64,000 nt of DNA, from NCBI RefSeq assembly GCF_031844685.1, contig NZ_CP134605.1, forward strand, positions 1,211,501 through 1,275,500. Direction: 5' to 3'. Every line of letters starts with the position of its first letter. Position 1 is the stretch's first letter. This document shows, piece by piece, positions 46,145-55,263 of this stretch. The stretch comes from Streptomyces sp. ITFR-21 (lineage in GTDB: Bacteria > Actinomycetota > Actinomycetes > Streptomycetales > Streptomycetaceae). Both the position numbers and the translations under genes were made by a program. Below the pieces are notes generated by a model. The model was not told where the DNA came from. It saw nothing but the letters and a program-made list of their open reading frames with translations, and ran no database searches.

Positions 46145-46219
46145 GCCCCAGGTGGGATTCGAACCCACACTTTCGGCTGTTTGAGAGCCGCCTCTCTAAC
46201 CAGTTGGAGTACTGGGGCC
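46145..46219 (-). tRNA. tRNA with CAA (Leu) anticodon, short variable loop
   Basis: A 75-base tRNA without encoded CCA. Acceptor stem GCCCCAG/CTGGGGC is perfect (7 bp), anticodon stem CGGCT/AGCCG is perfect around loop CTCAAAC (anticodon CAA), and the T arm GTGGG-TTCGAAT-CCCAC is perfect. Discriminator base is A73. The D stem is only three pairs (CTC/GAG). The variable loop is five bases (AAAGT), whereas bacterial tRNA-Leu normally has a long variable arm. By anticodon it is tRNA-Leu; by architecture it is class I, so identity is uncertain. Confidence 0.88.
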
Positions 46220-46231
46220 TAACGAAACAAA

Positions 46232-46259
46232 GGATAGCTTACCCCATCCGCCCCCCAAC
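46232..46259 (-). promoter_or_regulatory. tRNA promoter
   Basis: On the minus strand TTGGGG (46254-46259) and TATCCT (46232-46237) are spaced by 16 bp, with the predicted start close to the mature tRNA 5' end at 46219. Confidence 0.6.
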
Positions 46260-46260
46260 C

Positions 46261-46281
46261 CTAGCGGAGCTAGGTAGGCTC
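46261..46281 (+). promoter_or_regulatory. Palindrome abutting the pdtaR -10 box
   Basis: CCTAGC-GGA-GCTAGG (46261-46275) is a perfect 6-bp inverted repeat placed directly against a TAGGCT -10 box (46276-46281). A protein bound there would cover the spacer of the pdtaR promoter, so it is a good operator candidate. No clear -35 hexamer is present. Confidence 0.5.
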
Positions 46282-46315
46282 TACGTGCAGTCGCCGTCGT
46301 GAACCGAGGAGCACC

Positions 46316-46990
46316 GTGAGCGCGCCCGATGAGTCCGCTACCCCTCAGGATGAGCAGTCGACGCAGGCTGAGCCGCAGGCGCCGCCCGAGGGGCAGGCGT
46401 CGCGTGTGCCGTCGGTGACGACGAGGGTCGTGATCGCGGAGGACGAGGCGTTGATCCGGCTGGATCTGAAGGAGATGTTGGAGGAGGAGGGCTACTCCGT
46501 CGTCGGTGAGGCCGGTGACGGGGAGTCGGCGGTGAAGCTGGCGGAGGAGCATCGGCCGGATCTGGTGATCCTGGATGTGAAGATGCCGGTGTTGGACGGT
46601 ATCTCGGCGGCGGAGCGGATCGCCGGGGAGAAGTTGGCGCCGGTGTTGATGCTGACGGCGTTCTCGCAGCGGGAGTTGGTGGAGCGGGCCAGGGACGCCG
46701 GGGCGATGGCGTATCTGGTGAAGCCGTTCACCAAGAGCGATCTGGTGCCGGCGATCGAGATGGCGGTGAGTCGTTTCCAGGAGCTGCGTGCGTTGGAGGC
46801 GGAGATCGCGGATCTGTCGCTGCGGTTGGAGACGCGGAAGCTGGTGGATCGGGCGAAGAGTGTGTTGCAGACGAAGTACGGGCTGACGGAGCCGGCGGCG
46901 TTCCGGTGGATTCAGAAGACGTCGATGGATCGGCGGATGTCGATGCAGGCGGTTGCGCAGGCGGTGATCGACGAGGTCTCGGAGAAGTAG
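46316..46990 (+). CDS. pdtaR: ANTAR-domain response regulator (PdtaR type)
   Basis: A 224-residue two-domain regulator. The receiver domain (about 37-155) has the acidic pocket AEDE (41-44), phosphoacceptor Asp87 in LVILDVKMP, and the conserved Lys in YLVKPF. The C-terminal ANTAR domain (RLETRKLVDRAKSVLQTKYGLTEPAAFRWIQ) binds tandem hairpins in RNA and causes antitermination. It is driven by a PdtaS-type sensor elsewhere. The first 36 residues are a disordered extension. GTG start at 46316 with GAGGAG upstream. Codons are strongly G-ending, the reverse of the plus-strand genes just to the left. Confidence 0.95.
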   Translation: MSAPDESATPQDEQSTQAEPQAPPEGQASRVPSVTTRVVIAEDEALIRLDLKEMLEEEGYSVVGEAGDGESAVKLAEEHRPDLVILDVKMPVLDGISAAERIAGEKLAPVLMLTAFSQRELVERARDAGAMAYLVKPFTKSDLVPAIEMAVSRFQELRALEAEIADLSLRLETRKLVDRAKSVLQTKYGLTEPAAFRWIQKTSMDRRMSMQAVAQAVIDEVSEK

Positions 46991-47088
46991 GCGGTACGGG
47001 GAAGGGGGCCCGGCGGCGGTTGCCGCCGGGCCCCCTTCTGTGTTGTCCGGCTGTGTGGTGGCCGGGGTGGCCGTGGGGCCGGGGGTGT

Positions 47089-47801
47089 TCAGTCCTCGCC
47101 GAGGTAGGTGCGGCGGACGCCTTCGTCGTGGAGGAGTTCTTGTCCGGTGCCGGAGAGCCTGATGGTGCCGACGTCCATGACGTGGGCCTGGTCGGCGAGG
47201 GAGAGCGCCGCTTGGGCGTTCTGTTCGACGAGCAGGATGGTGGTGCCCTGGGTTTTGAGCTCGACGATGGTGGCCATGATCTTCTGCATCATGATGGGTG
47301 ACAGGCCCATGGAGGGTTCGTCGAGCATGAGCAGTTTGGGCTGGGACATCAGGGCGCGGCCCATGGCGAGCATTTGCTGTTCGCCGCCGGAGAGGGTGCC
47401 GGCGGCTTGGCGGCGGCGTTCTCCGAGAATGGGGAAGAGTTCGTAGGCGCGTTCGATGTCCTGGGTGATTCCGCTGGTGTCCTTGCGGAGGTAGGCGCCG
47501 AGCTGGAGGTTTTGTTCGATGGTCAGACGGGGGAAGATGTGGCGGCCTTCTGGGGAGTGGGCGAGTCCGAGGGCGACGATCTTGTGCGGGGGGACCCGGG
47601 TGAGGACTTTCCCGTCGAAGGTGACGCGGCCGCCGATGGGTTTGAGAAGGCCGCTGAGGGTTCGCAGGGTGGTGGTTTTGCCGGCGCCGTTGGTGCCGAT
47701 GAGGGTGACGACCTGGCCGGCTTCGACAGAGAAGGAGATGCCTTTGACGGCTTCGATTTTTCCGTAGGCGACGCGGAGGTCCTCTACTTCGAGCAGTGCG
47801 G

Positions 47802-47805
<4 letters not shown>
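47089..47805 (-). CDS. livF: Branched-chain amino-acid ABC transporter ATP-binding protein LivF
   Basis: A 238-residue ABC ATPase. Walker A is GTNGAGKTTT, the signature LSGGEQQMLAMGRAL and Walker B LLMLDEPSMGLSP fit the LivF subfamily. It powers uptake of Leu/Ile/Val or related substrates together with LivG. Its start overlaps the livG stop by four bases (ATGA). It is the last gene of the livJHMGF operon on the minus strand. Confidence 0.96.
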
Positions 47806-48737
<932 letters not shown>

Positions 48738-48744
48738 GGTGGTG

Positions 48745-50649
48745 TCACGCCCCTGCCTGGCTGGCGGGGACGGTGTCGTCGCCGAGGGGCCGCCTGCTGG
48801 GGATGGTGGTGGTGTCGCCGTCGTCGGGTTCGTGGAACTCGAGTTGGCGGCGGCGGTTGGCGATGATGCCTTCGGGGCGGAACCGCATGATGAGGATGAG
48901 GGTGACGCCGAAGGCGAAGAGTTCGTAGCGGGAGAGGAAGCCGAGTTTTTCGGGGATGAGGTAGAGCAGTGCGGCGCCGAGGACGGGTCCGCTGACGGTG
49001 CCCATGCCGCCGAGGACGACGGCGGCGAGCAGGAAGGCGGAGTTGGGTGGGGCGGCGCCGGAGAACTGGTAGGGGTTGGGGACGACGTTGTAGGTGACGT
49101 GGGCGCTGACGGTGCCGGCGAGGCCGGCGAGGGAGGCGCCGAGGGCGAAGGCGATGAGTTTGACGCGGAAGCCGTTGATGCCCATGGCGGTGGCGGCGGT
49201 TTCGTCTTCGCGGATGGCGATCCAGGAGCGGCCGATGCGGGAGTCGGCGGCGCGGGTGAAGACGAGGACGACGATGACGGTGATGAGCAGCATCAGCAGG
49301 TAGTAGTTGCCGAATCGGCCGAGGGTGATGGAGCCGACGTCGTGGGAGCTGCCGAGGTTGTAGCCGAAGATCGACAGGTCGGGGATCTGGGCGATGCCGT
49401 TGGGGCCGCCGGTGAGTTTGGGGCCTGAGACGCCGTCGAGGTTGTTGACGGCGATGCGGAAGATCTCTCCGAAGCCGAGGGTGACGATGGCGAGGTAGTC
49501 GCCGCGGAGGCGGAGGGTGGGGGCGCCGATGAGGACGCCGAAGACGAGGGCGGCGGCCATGCCGGTGAGGGCGGCGGCCCAGAAGGGGAACTGGACGCCG
49601 GACCAGACGGAGAACTGGGAGCCGGAGACGAGGGCTGCGGCGTAGGCGCCGACGCCGAGGAAGGCGACGTAGCCGAGGTCGAGCAGGCCGGTGAGGCCGA
49701 CGACGATGTTGAGGCCGAGGGCGACGGTGCCGAAGATGAGGATGTTGACGCCGAGGTTGGCCCAGTGTTCGTTGTTCTGGGCGAAGGGGTAGGCGACGGC
49801 GGCGAGGAAGCCCATGGTGGCGGCGAACGGCCGGTGTTCGGCGGTGATGGTGGCGAACTGCCGGGTGAGTCCGGCGGCGCTGAGGGCCCACAGGGTGAGG
49901 ACGACGAGGATCAGGTAGCCGACGAAGATCTCGGTGTAGCTGGTGGCGAGTCCGTAGGTGAGGACTTTGAGGCCGATCGCGGCGATGGCGATGATGATGG
50001 GGTAGGAGGCCCAGGCGGGGAGTTTGGCCGGGTCGGAGACGGGGAGGTCGGCGTGGTGGAGGCGGGCTTCGCGTAGTGCGCGGTAGCCGTTGCGGACAAG
50101 GGTTTTGTCGGCGAACCAGCCGAGTTCGTAGAACTCCGCGTCGGGTTTTTCCAGCGGGTGTCGGTGCAGGGGCAGGGCGAGGGTGCCGATGAGCAGGATG
50201 AGGGTGGCGGCTGCGGCGACGAAGCCGCCGGGGTCGAGGTTGGCGAAGCCGCCGAGTTTCACCGCGATCGCGATGACGGTGTACCAGGTGGTGGCGGCGG
50301 TGCCGAGGGCGAGCAGGAGTACGGCGTTGTTGCTGCGGCTGGGGATGAGCCAGCGCAGACCTTTGACGCCGAAGGCGCCGAGGGCGAGGAGTCCGGTGAG
50401 GATGCCGCCGATGAGGGTGAGGACTTGGAGGCCGCCGGGGTAGCCGGTGACGGTGAGGTCGCCGGGGAAGTCGGTGGTGTAGGTCCAGGACAGGAAGGTG
50501 GCGGCGATGGTGGCGACGACGCCGGTCAGGGTGATGGCGCGGGCGGCGGTGGGCGGCACCGGTACGAAGGGGGCGGTGCGGCGGTTGCGGCCGGTGGTGG
50601 GGGTGGTGGTTTCGGCGGTGGTGAGGGGGATGTCGGTCATCGTGGTCAC
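48745..50649 (-). CDS. livM: Branched-chain amino-acid ABC transporter permease LivM, N-terminally extended
   Basis: A 634-residue permease. The C-terminal part (about 290-590) is the usual LivM channel with segments GLNIVVGLTGLLDLGYVAFLG, TLRLRGDYLAIVTLGFGEI and GRSWIAIREDETAATAMGIN. The first 215 residues are extra: about five membrane helices (for example ITLTGVVATIAATFLSW) and a cytoplasmic stretch before the normal start. The extension is common in actinobacterial LivM. The gene overlaps the livH stop by four bases. Confidence 0.94.
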   Translation of the reverse strand: MTTMTDIPLTTAETTTPTTGRNRRTAPFVPVPPTAARAITLTGVVATIAATFLSWTYTTDFPGDLTVTGYPGGLQVLTLIGGILTGLLALGAFGVKGLRWLIPSRSNNAVLLLALGTAATTWYTVIAIAVKLGGFANLDPGGFVAAAATLILLIGTLALPLHRHPLEKPDAEFYELGWFADKTLVRNGYRALREARLHHADLPVSDPAKLPAWASYPIIIAIAAIGLKVLTYGLATSYTEIFVGYLILVVLTLWALSAAGLTRQFATITAEHRPFAATMGFLAAVAYPFAQNNEHWANLGVNILIFGTVALGLNIVVGLTGLLDLGYVAFLGVGAYAAALVSGSQFSVWSGVQFPFWAAALTGMAAALVFGVLIGAPTLRLRGDYLAIVTLGFGEIFRIAVNNLDGVSGPKLTGGPNGIAQIPDLSIFGYNLGSSHDVGSITLGRFGNYYLLMLLITVIVVLVFTRAADSRIGRSWIAIREDETAATAMGINGFRVKLIAFALGASLAGLAGTVSAHVTYNVVPNPYQFSGAAPPNSAFLLAAVVLGGMGTVSGPVLGAALLYLIPEKLGFLSRYELFAFGVTLILIMRFRPEGIIANRRRQLEFHEPDDGDTTTIPSRRPLGDDTVPASQAGA

Positions 50650-51575
50650 GCCCTGTCCGCGACGCGTTCGCCGAGCAGGCCCTGGGGCCTGACCAGCAGG
50701 ACGACGATGAGCAGTACGAAGGCCCAGACGTTGGCCCAGCCGCCGCCACCGAGTTGTTGCATGCCGGGGATGTCGGCGATGTAGGCGGAGGCGCAGGATT
50801 CGGCGATGCCGAGGACGAGGCCGCCGAGCATGGCGCCGTAGATGTTGCCGATGCCGCCGAGGACGGCGGCGGTGAAGGCTTTGAGGCCGGCTTGGAAGCC
50901 CATGTTGTAGGAGACCTGGCCGTATTTGAGGCCGGAGGCGAGGCCGGCGACGGCGGCGAAGAAGCCGCCGATGGCGAAGGCGATGACGATGATGCGGTTG
51001 GTGTCGATGCCCATGAGTTGTGCGGTGTCGGGGTCCTGTGCGGTGGCCTGCATGGCGCGTCCGGTGCGGCTGGTGCGGACGAAGGTGGCGAGGCCGATCA
51101 TGCAGATGACGGCGGCGGCGATGAGGAAGATGTCGCCGCGCTGGATGTCGATGGAGCCGACGTGGTAGGGGTGGGTTCCCAGTTGGGGGAACGTTTTGGC
51201 GTTGTCCGCGCCGGGGTACCAGACGAAGACCGCCTGCTGGAGTGCCAGTGACAGGCCGATGGCGGTGATGAGGGGGGCCAGGCGTGGTGCGTTGCGCAGT
51301 GGCCGGTAGGCGAACCGTTCGGCGGCGACGGCGATCAGTACGGAGACGATGGCGCCGCCGATCAGCATCAGGGGCAGTGCGAGCCAGATACTGAAGCCGT
51401 CGGGGAGGTTGATCCAGACCGTGAGGGCGCCGAAGGCGCCGGTCATGAAGATCTCGCCGTGGGCGAAGTTGATGAGCTGGACGATGCCGTACACCATCGT
51501 GTAGCCGATGGCGATGAGCCCGTACATCGAGCCGATGAACAGCCCGTTGGCCAGCTGTTGCGGCAGGGTGTGCAC
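50646..51575 (-). CDS. livH: Branched-chain amino-acid ABC transporter permease LivH
   Basis: A 309-residue inner-membrane permease, about eight helices, with LivH landmarks NGLFIGSMYGLIAIGYTMVYGI, INFAHGEIFM and AFTAAVLGGIGNIYGA. The GTG at 51575 has GGAGG seven bases upstream. It pairs with LivM to form the channel. A hairpin separates it from livJ. Confidence 0.95.
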   Translation of the reverse strand: MHTLPQQLANGLFIGSMYGLIAIGYTMVYGIVQLINFAHGEIFMTGAFGALTVWINLPDGFSIWLALPLMLIGGAIVSVLIAVAAERFAYRPLRNAPRLAPLITAIGLSLALQQAVFVWYPGADNAKTFPQLGTHPYHVGSIDIQRGDIFLIAAAVICMIGLATFVRTSRTGRAMQATAQDPDTAQLMGIDTNRIIVIAFAIGGFFAAVAGLASGLKYGQVSYNMGFQAGLKAFTAAVLGGIGNIYGAMLGGLVLGIAESCASAYIADIPGMQQLGGGGWANVWAFVLLIVVLLVRPQGLLGERVADRA

Positions 51576-51657
51576 CGCATGGCCTCCATGTCGCTGGGGA
51601 GCAGGGGGGAGTGCAGGGGACGTCGAGCGGGTGGTGCGGACAACCGGGGTAAGCGGG

Positions 51658-51690
51658 GGCCGCGCGGTCGGAGTGGCCGGCCGCGCGGCC
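51658..51690 (-). terminator. Hairpin between livJ and livH
   Basis: Perfect 10-bp arms GGCCGCGCGG (51658-51667) and CCGCGCGGCC (51681-51690) lie 22 bases past the livJ stop. It probably reduces readthrough, so that the binding protein is made in excess over the membrane subunits. Confidence 0.75.
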
Positions 51691-51711
51691 CTGGGTGGTG
51701 CTGGGGTGGGG

Positions 51712-52962
51712 TCAGCCGGTGTAGGTGCCGCTCTTGACGGCGGCCCACTTGCCGTCCTTGACCTGGTAGACGGTGAGCTGCTTGTTGGTGGTGTCGCCGA
51801 ACTCGTCGAAGGAGACGTGGCCGGCGATGCCGTCGAAGTCGCTGTTCTGGACGGCTTCAACGACCTTGGCGCGGGCGTCGCTGATGGCGGGCAGCTTGCC
51901 GCCGTTGGCGTCGACGACGGTCTTCACGGCCTTGATGATGGCGGTGGCGGCGTCGTAGGAGTAGCCGCCGTAGGTGCCGTAGTCGCCGGGGTAGTGCTTG
52001 TCCTTGTAGGCCTTGATGAAGTCCTGGGCGGTGGGCAGGGTGGTGACGGGGACGCCGACGGAGGTGGCGTAGTCGCCTTCGGCCGCGGGTCCGGCGGTGG
52101 AGATGTAGGTGTCGGAGAACATGCCGTCGCCGCCCATGAGGGGGATCTTGACGCCGGCGGCCTTGAGCTGCTTGGTGATGAGTTCGGCTTCGTCGTACTG
52201 GCCGCCGTAGTAGAGCAGGTCGGCCTTGGAGCTCTTGATCTTGGTGACGAGGGTGGAGAAGTCGGTGTCGCCGGTGTTGACGTGGTCGGTGCCGGCGATC
52301 TTGCCGCCGAGGTCGGCGAACTTGTCCTTGAAGATGCCTGCGAGGCCGGCGCCGTAGGTCTGCTTGTCGTCGACGACGAAGGCGTCGGCCTTCTTGGCGG
52401 TGTTGTAGGCGTAGTCGGCCGCGAAGCCGCCCTGCAGGGCGTCGGTGGTGGCGGTGCGGAAGTAGGTCTTGAAGGGGCGGACCTTCTTGCCGGTGCTCCA
52501 GTTGTTGCCCTGGGTCAGGGTGGGGTTGGTGTTGGCGGGGGAGATCTCGACCAAGTTGGCGGTGGCGAAGACCTGCTGCATGGAGCCCGCGACACCGGAG
52601 TTCAGCGGGCCGACGGCGCCGATGACGGTGTTGTCCTGGACGAGCGCGGTGGCGTTCTGCTGGCCGCTGGCCGGCAGTGCCTTGTCGTCGAGGGCCTTGA
52701 CCTTGAAGGTCACGCCGGGGACGAGCTTCTTGGCGTTGGCGTCGTCGACCGCGATCTGCACGCCGTACTGGAGGCCGAGGCCGGTGGCGGAGTTCTGGCC
52801 GGTGAGCGGGGCGTCGACGCCGATGACGACCGTGGTGTTGGCGGCGCTGCTGCTGTCCCCGCTGCCCTTCTTGTCGTCGTCGCTACGCGAGCCGCAAGCG
52901 GTGAGGGTGAGCGCTCCGGTGGCGAGCACGGAGGTCAGTATCAGCAAGGAACGGTGTTGCAC
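51712..52962 (-). CDS. livJ: Branched-chain amino-acid ABC transporter substrate-binding lipoprotein
   Basis: A 416-residue exported lipoprotein: hydrophobic signal ILTSVLATGALTLTAC with lipobox Cys23, then a type I periplasmic-binding fold (VIGVDAPLTGQNSATGLG, AVGPLNSGVAGSMQQVFA, YTYGGYSYDAA). It captures branched-chain amino acids outside the membrane and delivers them to LivHM. GTG start at 52962. First gene of the operon. Confidence 0.95.
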   Translation of the reverse strand: MQHRSLLILTSVLATGALTLTACGSRSDDDKKGSGDSSSAANTTVVIGVDAPLTGQNSATGLGLQYGVQIAVDDANAKKLVPGVTFKVKALDDKALPASGQQNATALVQDNTVIGAVGPLNSGVAGSMQQVFATANLVEISPANTNPTLTQGNNWSTGKKVRPFKTYFRTATTDALQGGFAADYAYNTAKKADAFVVDDKQTYGAGLAGIFKDKFADLGGKIAGTDHVNTGDTDFSTLVTKIKSSKADLLYYGGQYDEAELITKQLKAAGVKIPLMGGDGMFSDTYISTAGPAAEGDYATSVGVPVTTLPTAQDFIKAYKDKHYPGDYGTYGGYSYDAATAIIKAVKTVVDANGGKLPAISDARAKVVEAVQNSDFDGIAGHVSFDEFGDTTNKQLTVYQVKDGKWAAVKSGTYTG

Positions 52963-53431
52963 GATCAGTCCTTTCCCCGGGCACGGCCGTCTCTGATGAG
53001 AGGCCGAAGTCGAGCGCCGTTACCCGGACTGACTAATCCGGTGGCGCGGTGACTGGCCGTGACTCTAGGCGCGTCAAGGGGAATCAGGCAGCGGTGTGGG
53101 GAAGAGTGTGACTGTCTTGTTATGCCAATCCGAAACTCTTGAGGTTCTACTGAGGTTTCAACGGCACAGCTGTCCGGATTCGAGTGCTTTGTACATGTGT
53201 CCGGATGGTGAGAACCCGCACTTCCGGTGTGGCGTGGACTGGTCGGGGCAGCTTGCGGGCAGGACACCGGCAAGATCGCCCGGCGGGGAATATCCGGGCG
53301 GTTCGAGTGCGGGTGGGGGGTGGTGGATCTTTGAATCCGTATTGCGACCGCGTTACGGAGGGTTAATTCCCGGCGATTGCCCCGTGATTGCCCCCCGGAT
53401 TGCCCGGCGGTCGCCGAATGGGAATGACAGC
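52963..53431. other. Gene-free region upstream of livJ
   Basis: No gene is convincing. The livJ promoter must be here. TGAGGTT occurs twice, 11 bp apart (53140-53146, 53151-53157), in an AT-richer patch 180 bp from the start codon, and could mark a regulator site. A TTGAC (minus strand, near 53078) lacks a matching -10. Confidence 0.45.
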
Positions 53432-53459
53432 GCCCCCGCCGGCGACGCCGGGCGGGGGC
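53432..53459. terminator. Hairpin after pyk
   Basis: GCCCCCGCC (53432-53440) pairs perfectly with GGCGGGGGC (53451-53459), 34 bases beyond the pyk stop on the minus strand. Confidence 0.8.
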
Positions 53460-53493
53460 ACGGGTGGGTCAGGACCAAAATTCGGATACCGCA

Positions 53494-54930
53494 TTACGCC
53501 TTGGGTGAGTCGTCCTCGCCGATGTGGTGGACGCGGACCAGGTTGGTGGTGCCGGGCACGCCGGGCGGCGAGCCGGCCGTGATGACCACCACGTCGCCCT
53601 TCTTGCAGCGGCCGATCCGCAGCAGCTGCTCGTCCACCTGCTGCACCATCTCGTCGGTGGTCTGCACCATCGGGCCGAGGAAGGTCTCCACCCCCCAGGT
53701 CAGGTTGAGCTGGGAGCGGGTGTCGGGCTCGGGGGTGAAGGCGAGCACCGGGATCGGCGAGCGGTAGCGGGACAGCCGCCGGACCGTGTCGCCCGACTGG
53801 GTGAAGGCGACCAGGAACCGGGCGCCGAGGAAGTCGCCCATCTCGGCGGCGGCGCGGGCGACGGCGCCGGCCTGGGTGCGGGGCTTGTTGTGGTCGGTGA
53901 GCGGCGGCAGGCCGGCCGCGAGGACGTCCTCCTCGGCGGCGGCGACGATCCGGGACATCACCTTGACGGTCTCGATCGGGTACTTGCCGACGCTGGTCTC
54001 GCCGGACAGCATCACCGCGTCGGTGCCGTCGATGACGGCGTTGGCGACGTCGCTGGCCTCGGCGCGGGTGGGTCGGGAGTTGTCGATCATCGAGTCGAGC
54101 ATCTGGGTGGCGACGATGACCGGTTTGGCGTTGCGGCGGGCGAGGGCGACGGCGCGCTTCTGCACCATGGGTACGGCTTCCAGCGGCATCTCGACGCCCA
54201 GGTCGCCGCGGGCGACCATGATGCCGTCGAAGGCGTCGACGATGTCCTCCAGGTTGTCGACCGCCTGCGGCTTCTCGACCTTGGCGATGACCGGGACCCG
54301 GCGGCCCTCCTCGTCCATGATCCGGTGCACCGGGTCGATGTCGCGGCCGCTGCGGACGAAGGACAGCGCGATCACGTCGGCGCCGATCCGCAGGCCCCAG
54401 CGCAGGTCGCGGACGTCCTTGTCGGACAGTGCGGGGACGGAGACCGCGACACCGGGGAGGTTGAGCCCCTTGTGGTCGGAGACCATGCCGCCCTCGATGA
54501 CCATGGTGTGCACCCGGGGGCCCTCGACGTCGGTGACCTCCAGGGTGACGCGGCCGTCGTCGACCAGGATGCGTTCGCCGCGGGCGACGTCGGCGGTCAG
54601 GCCCTTGTAGGTGGTTCCGCAGATCTGCTGGTCGCCCTCGATGTCGTCGATGGTGATGGTGAACTCGTCGCCGCGTTCGAGGAGTACCGGTCCTTCGGCG
54701 AAACGGCCGAGCCGGATCTTCGGGCCCTGAAGGTCGACCAGGATGCCCACGCTGCGGCCGCTCTCGTCGGCGGCCTTGCGGACCCGTCGGTAGCGGTCCT
54801 CGTGTTCGGCGTACGACCCGTGGCTCAGGTTGAGTCGGGCCACGTCCATACCGGCGTCGACCAGTGCCTTGATCTGGTCGTAGGAGTCGGTGGCGGGTCC
54901 CAGGGTGCAGACAATTTTGGCTCGGCGCAT
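53494..54930 (-). CDS. pyk: Pyruvate kinase
   Basis: A 478-residue glycolytic enzyme (phosphoenolpyruvate + ADP to pyruvate + ATP). It has MRRAKIVCTLGPATDS at the start, LNLSHGSYAEHE, DLQGPKIRLG, the active-site stretch VIAKVEKPQAVDN with MVARGDLGVEMP, and TQMLDSMIDN. The ATG at 54930 gives the family start; no good ribosome site is visible before it, so translation may be leaderless or weakly initiated. With gap-pgk-tpiA, the window holds much of lower glycolysis. Confidence 0.97.
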   Translation of the reverse strand: MRRAKIVCTLGPATDSYDQIKALVDAGMDVARLNLSHGSYAEHEDRYRRVRKAADESGRSVGILVDLQGPKIRLGRFAEGPVLLERGDEFTITIDDIEGDQQICGTTYKGLTADVARGERILVDDGRVTLEVTDVEGPRVHTMVIEGGMVSDHKGLNLPGVAVSVPALSDKDVRDLRWGLRIGADVIALSFVRSGRDIDPVHRIMDEEGRRVPVIAKVEKPQAVDNLEDIVDAFDGIMVARGDLGVEMPLEAVPMVQKRAVALARRNAKPVIVATQMLDSMIDNSRPTRAEASDVANAVIDGTDAVMLSGETSVGKYPIETVKVMSRIVAAAEEDVLAAGLPPLTDHNKPRTQAGAVARAAAEMGDFLGARFLVAFTQSGDTVRRLSRYRSPIPVLAFTPEPDTRSQLNLTWGVETFLGPMVQTTDEMVQQVDEQLLRIGRCKKGDVVVITAGSPPGVPGTTNLVRVHHIGEDDSPKA

Positions 54931-55263
54931 GTGTCGAGCGTATGACTTACTCGTTGGTAGGGAACGCGACGCCGGCAACTGCTCAACGACGGCTGGTTTA
55001 GCGCTTGTTGACAAGTATCGAAGTGTGCGGGGTGCCGCTCCGATGAGCATTTCGGTCACCCTCGGTGGCCGGAAGCGTGCCTTACCGGGCCGCCGGGGAC
55101 TCTCCGCGGTCGCCGCGGACCGCTCCCGGGACCGGCCCGGGATCGCCGCAGGGGTCGTCCCGGCCAACGGCCGGTCGCGCCGGGGGCTGTCGCACCGGCC
55201 CGCGGTGGGTCAGAATCTACGCGCGTCGTACCCTCTGTCCCACCACCCTCACTGGGAGACCGG
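54931..55263. other. Divergent promoter region pyk/phosphoesterase
   Basis: No gene is seen. CTTGT-TG-ACAAG near 55005-55016 is a small palindrome that contains a TTGACA -35-like hexamer on the plus strand, but no fitting -10 follows at the right spacing. Confidence 0.4.
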
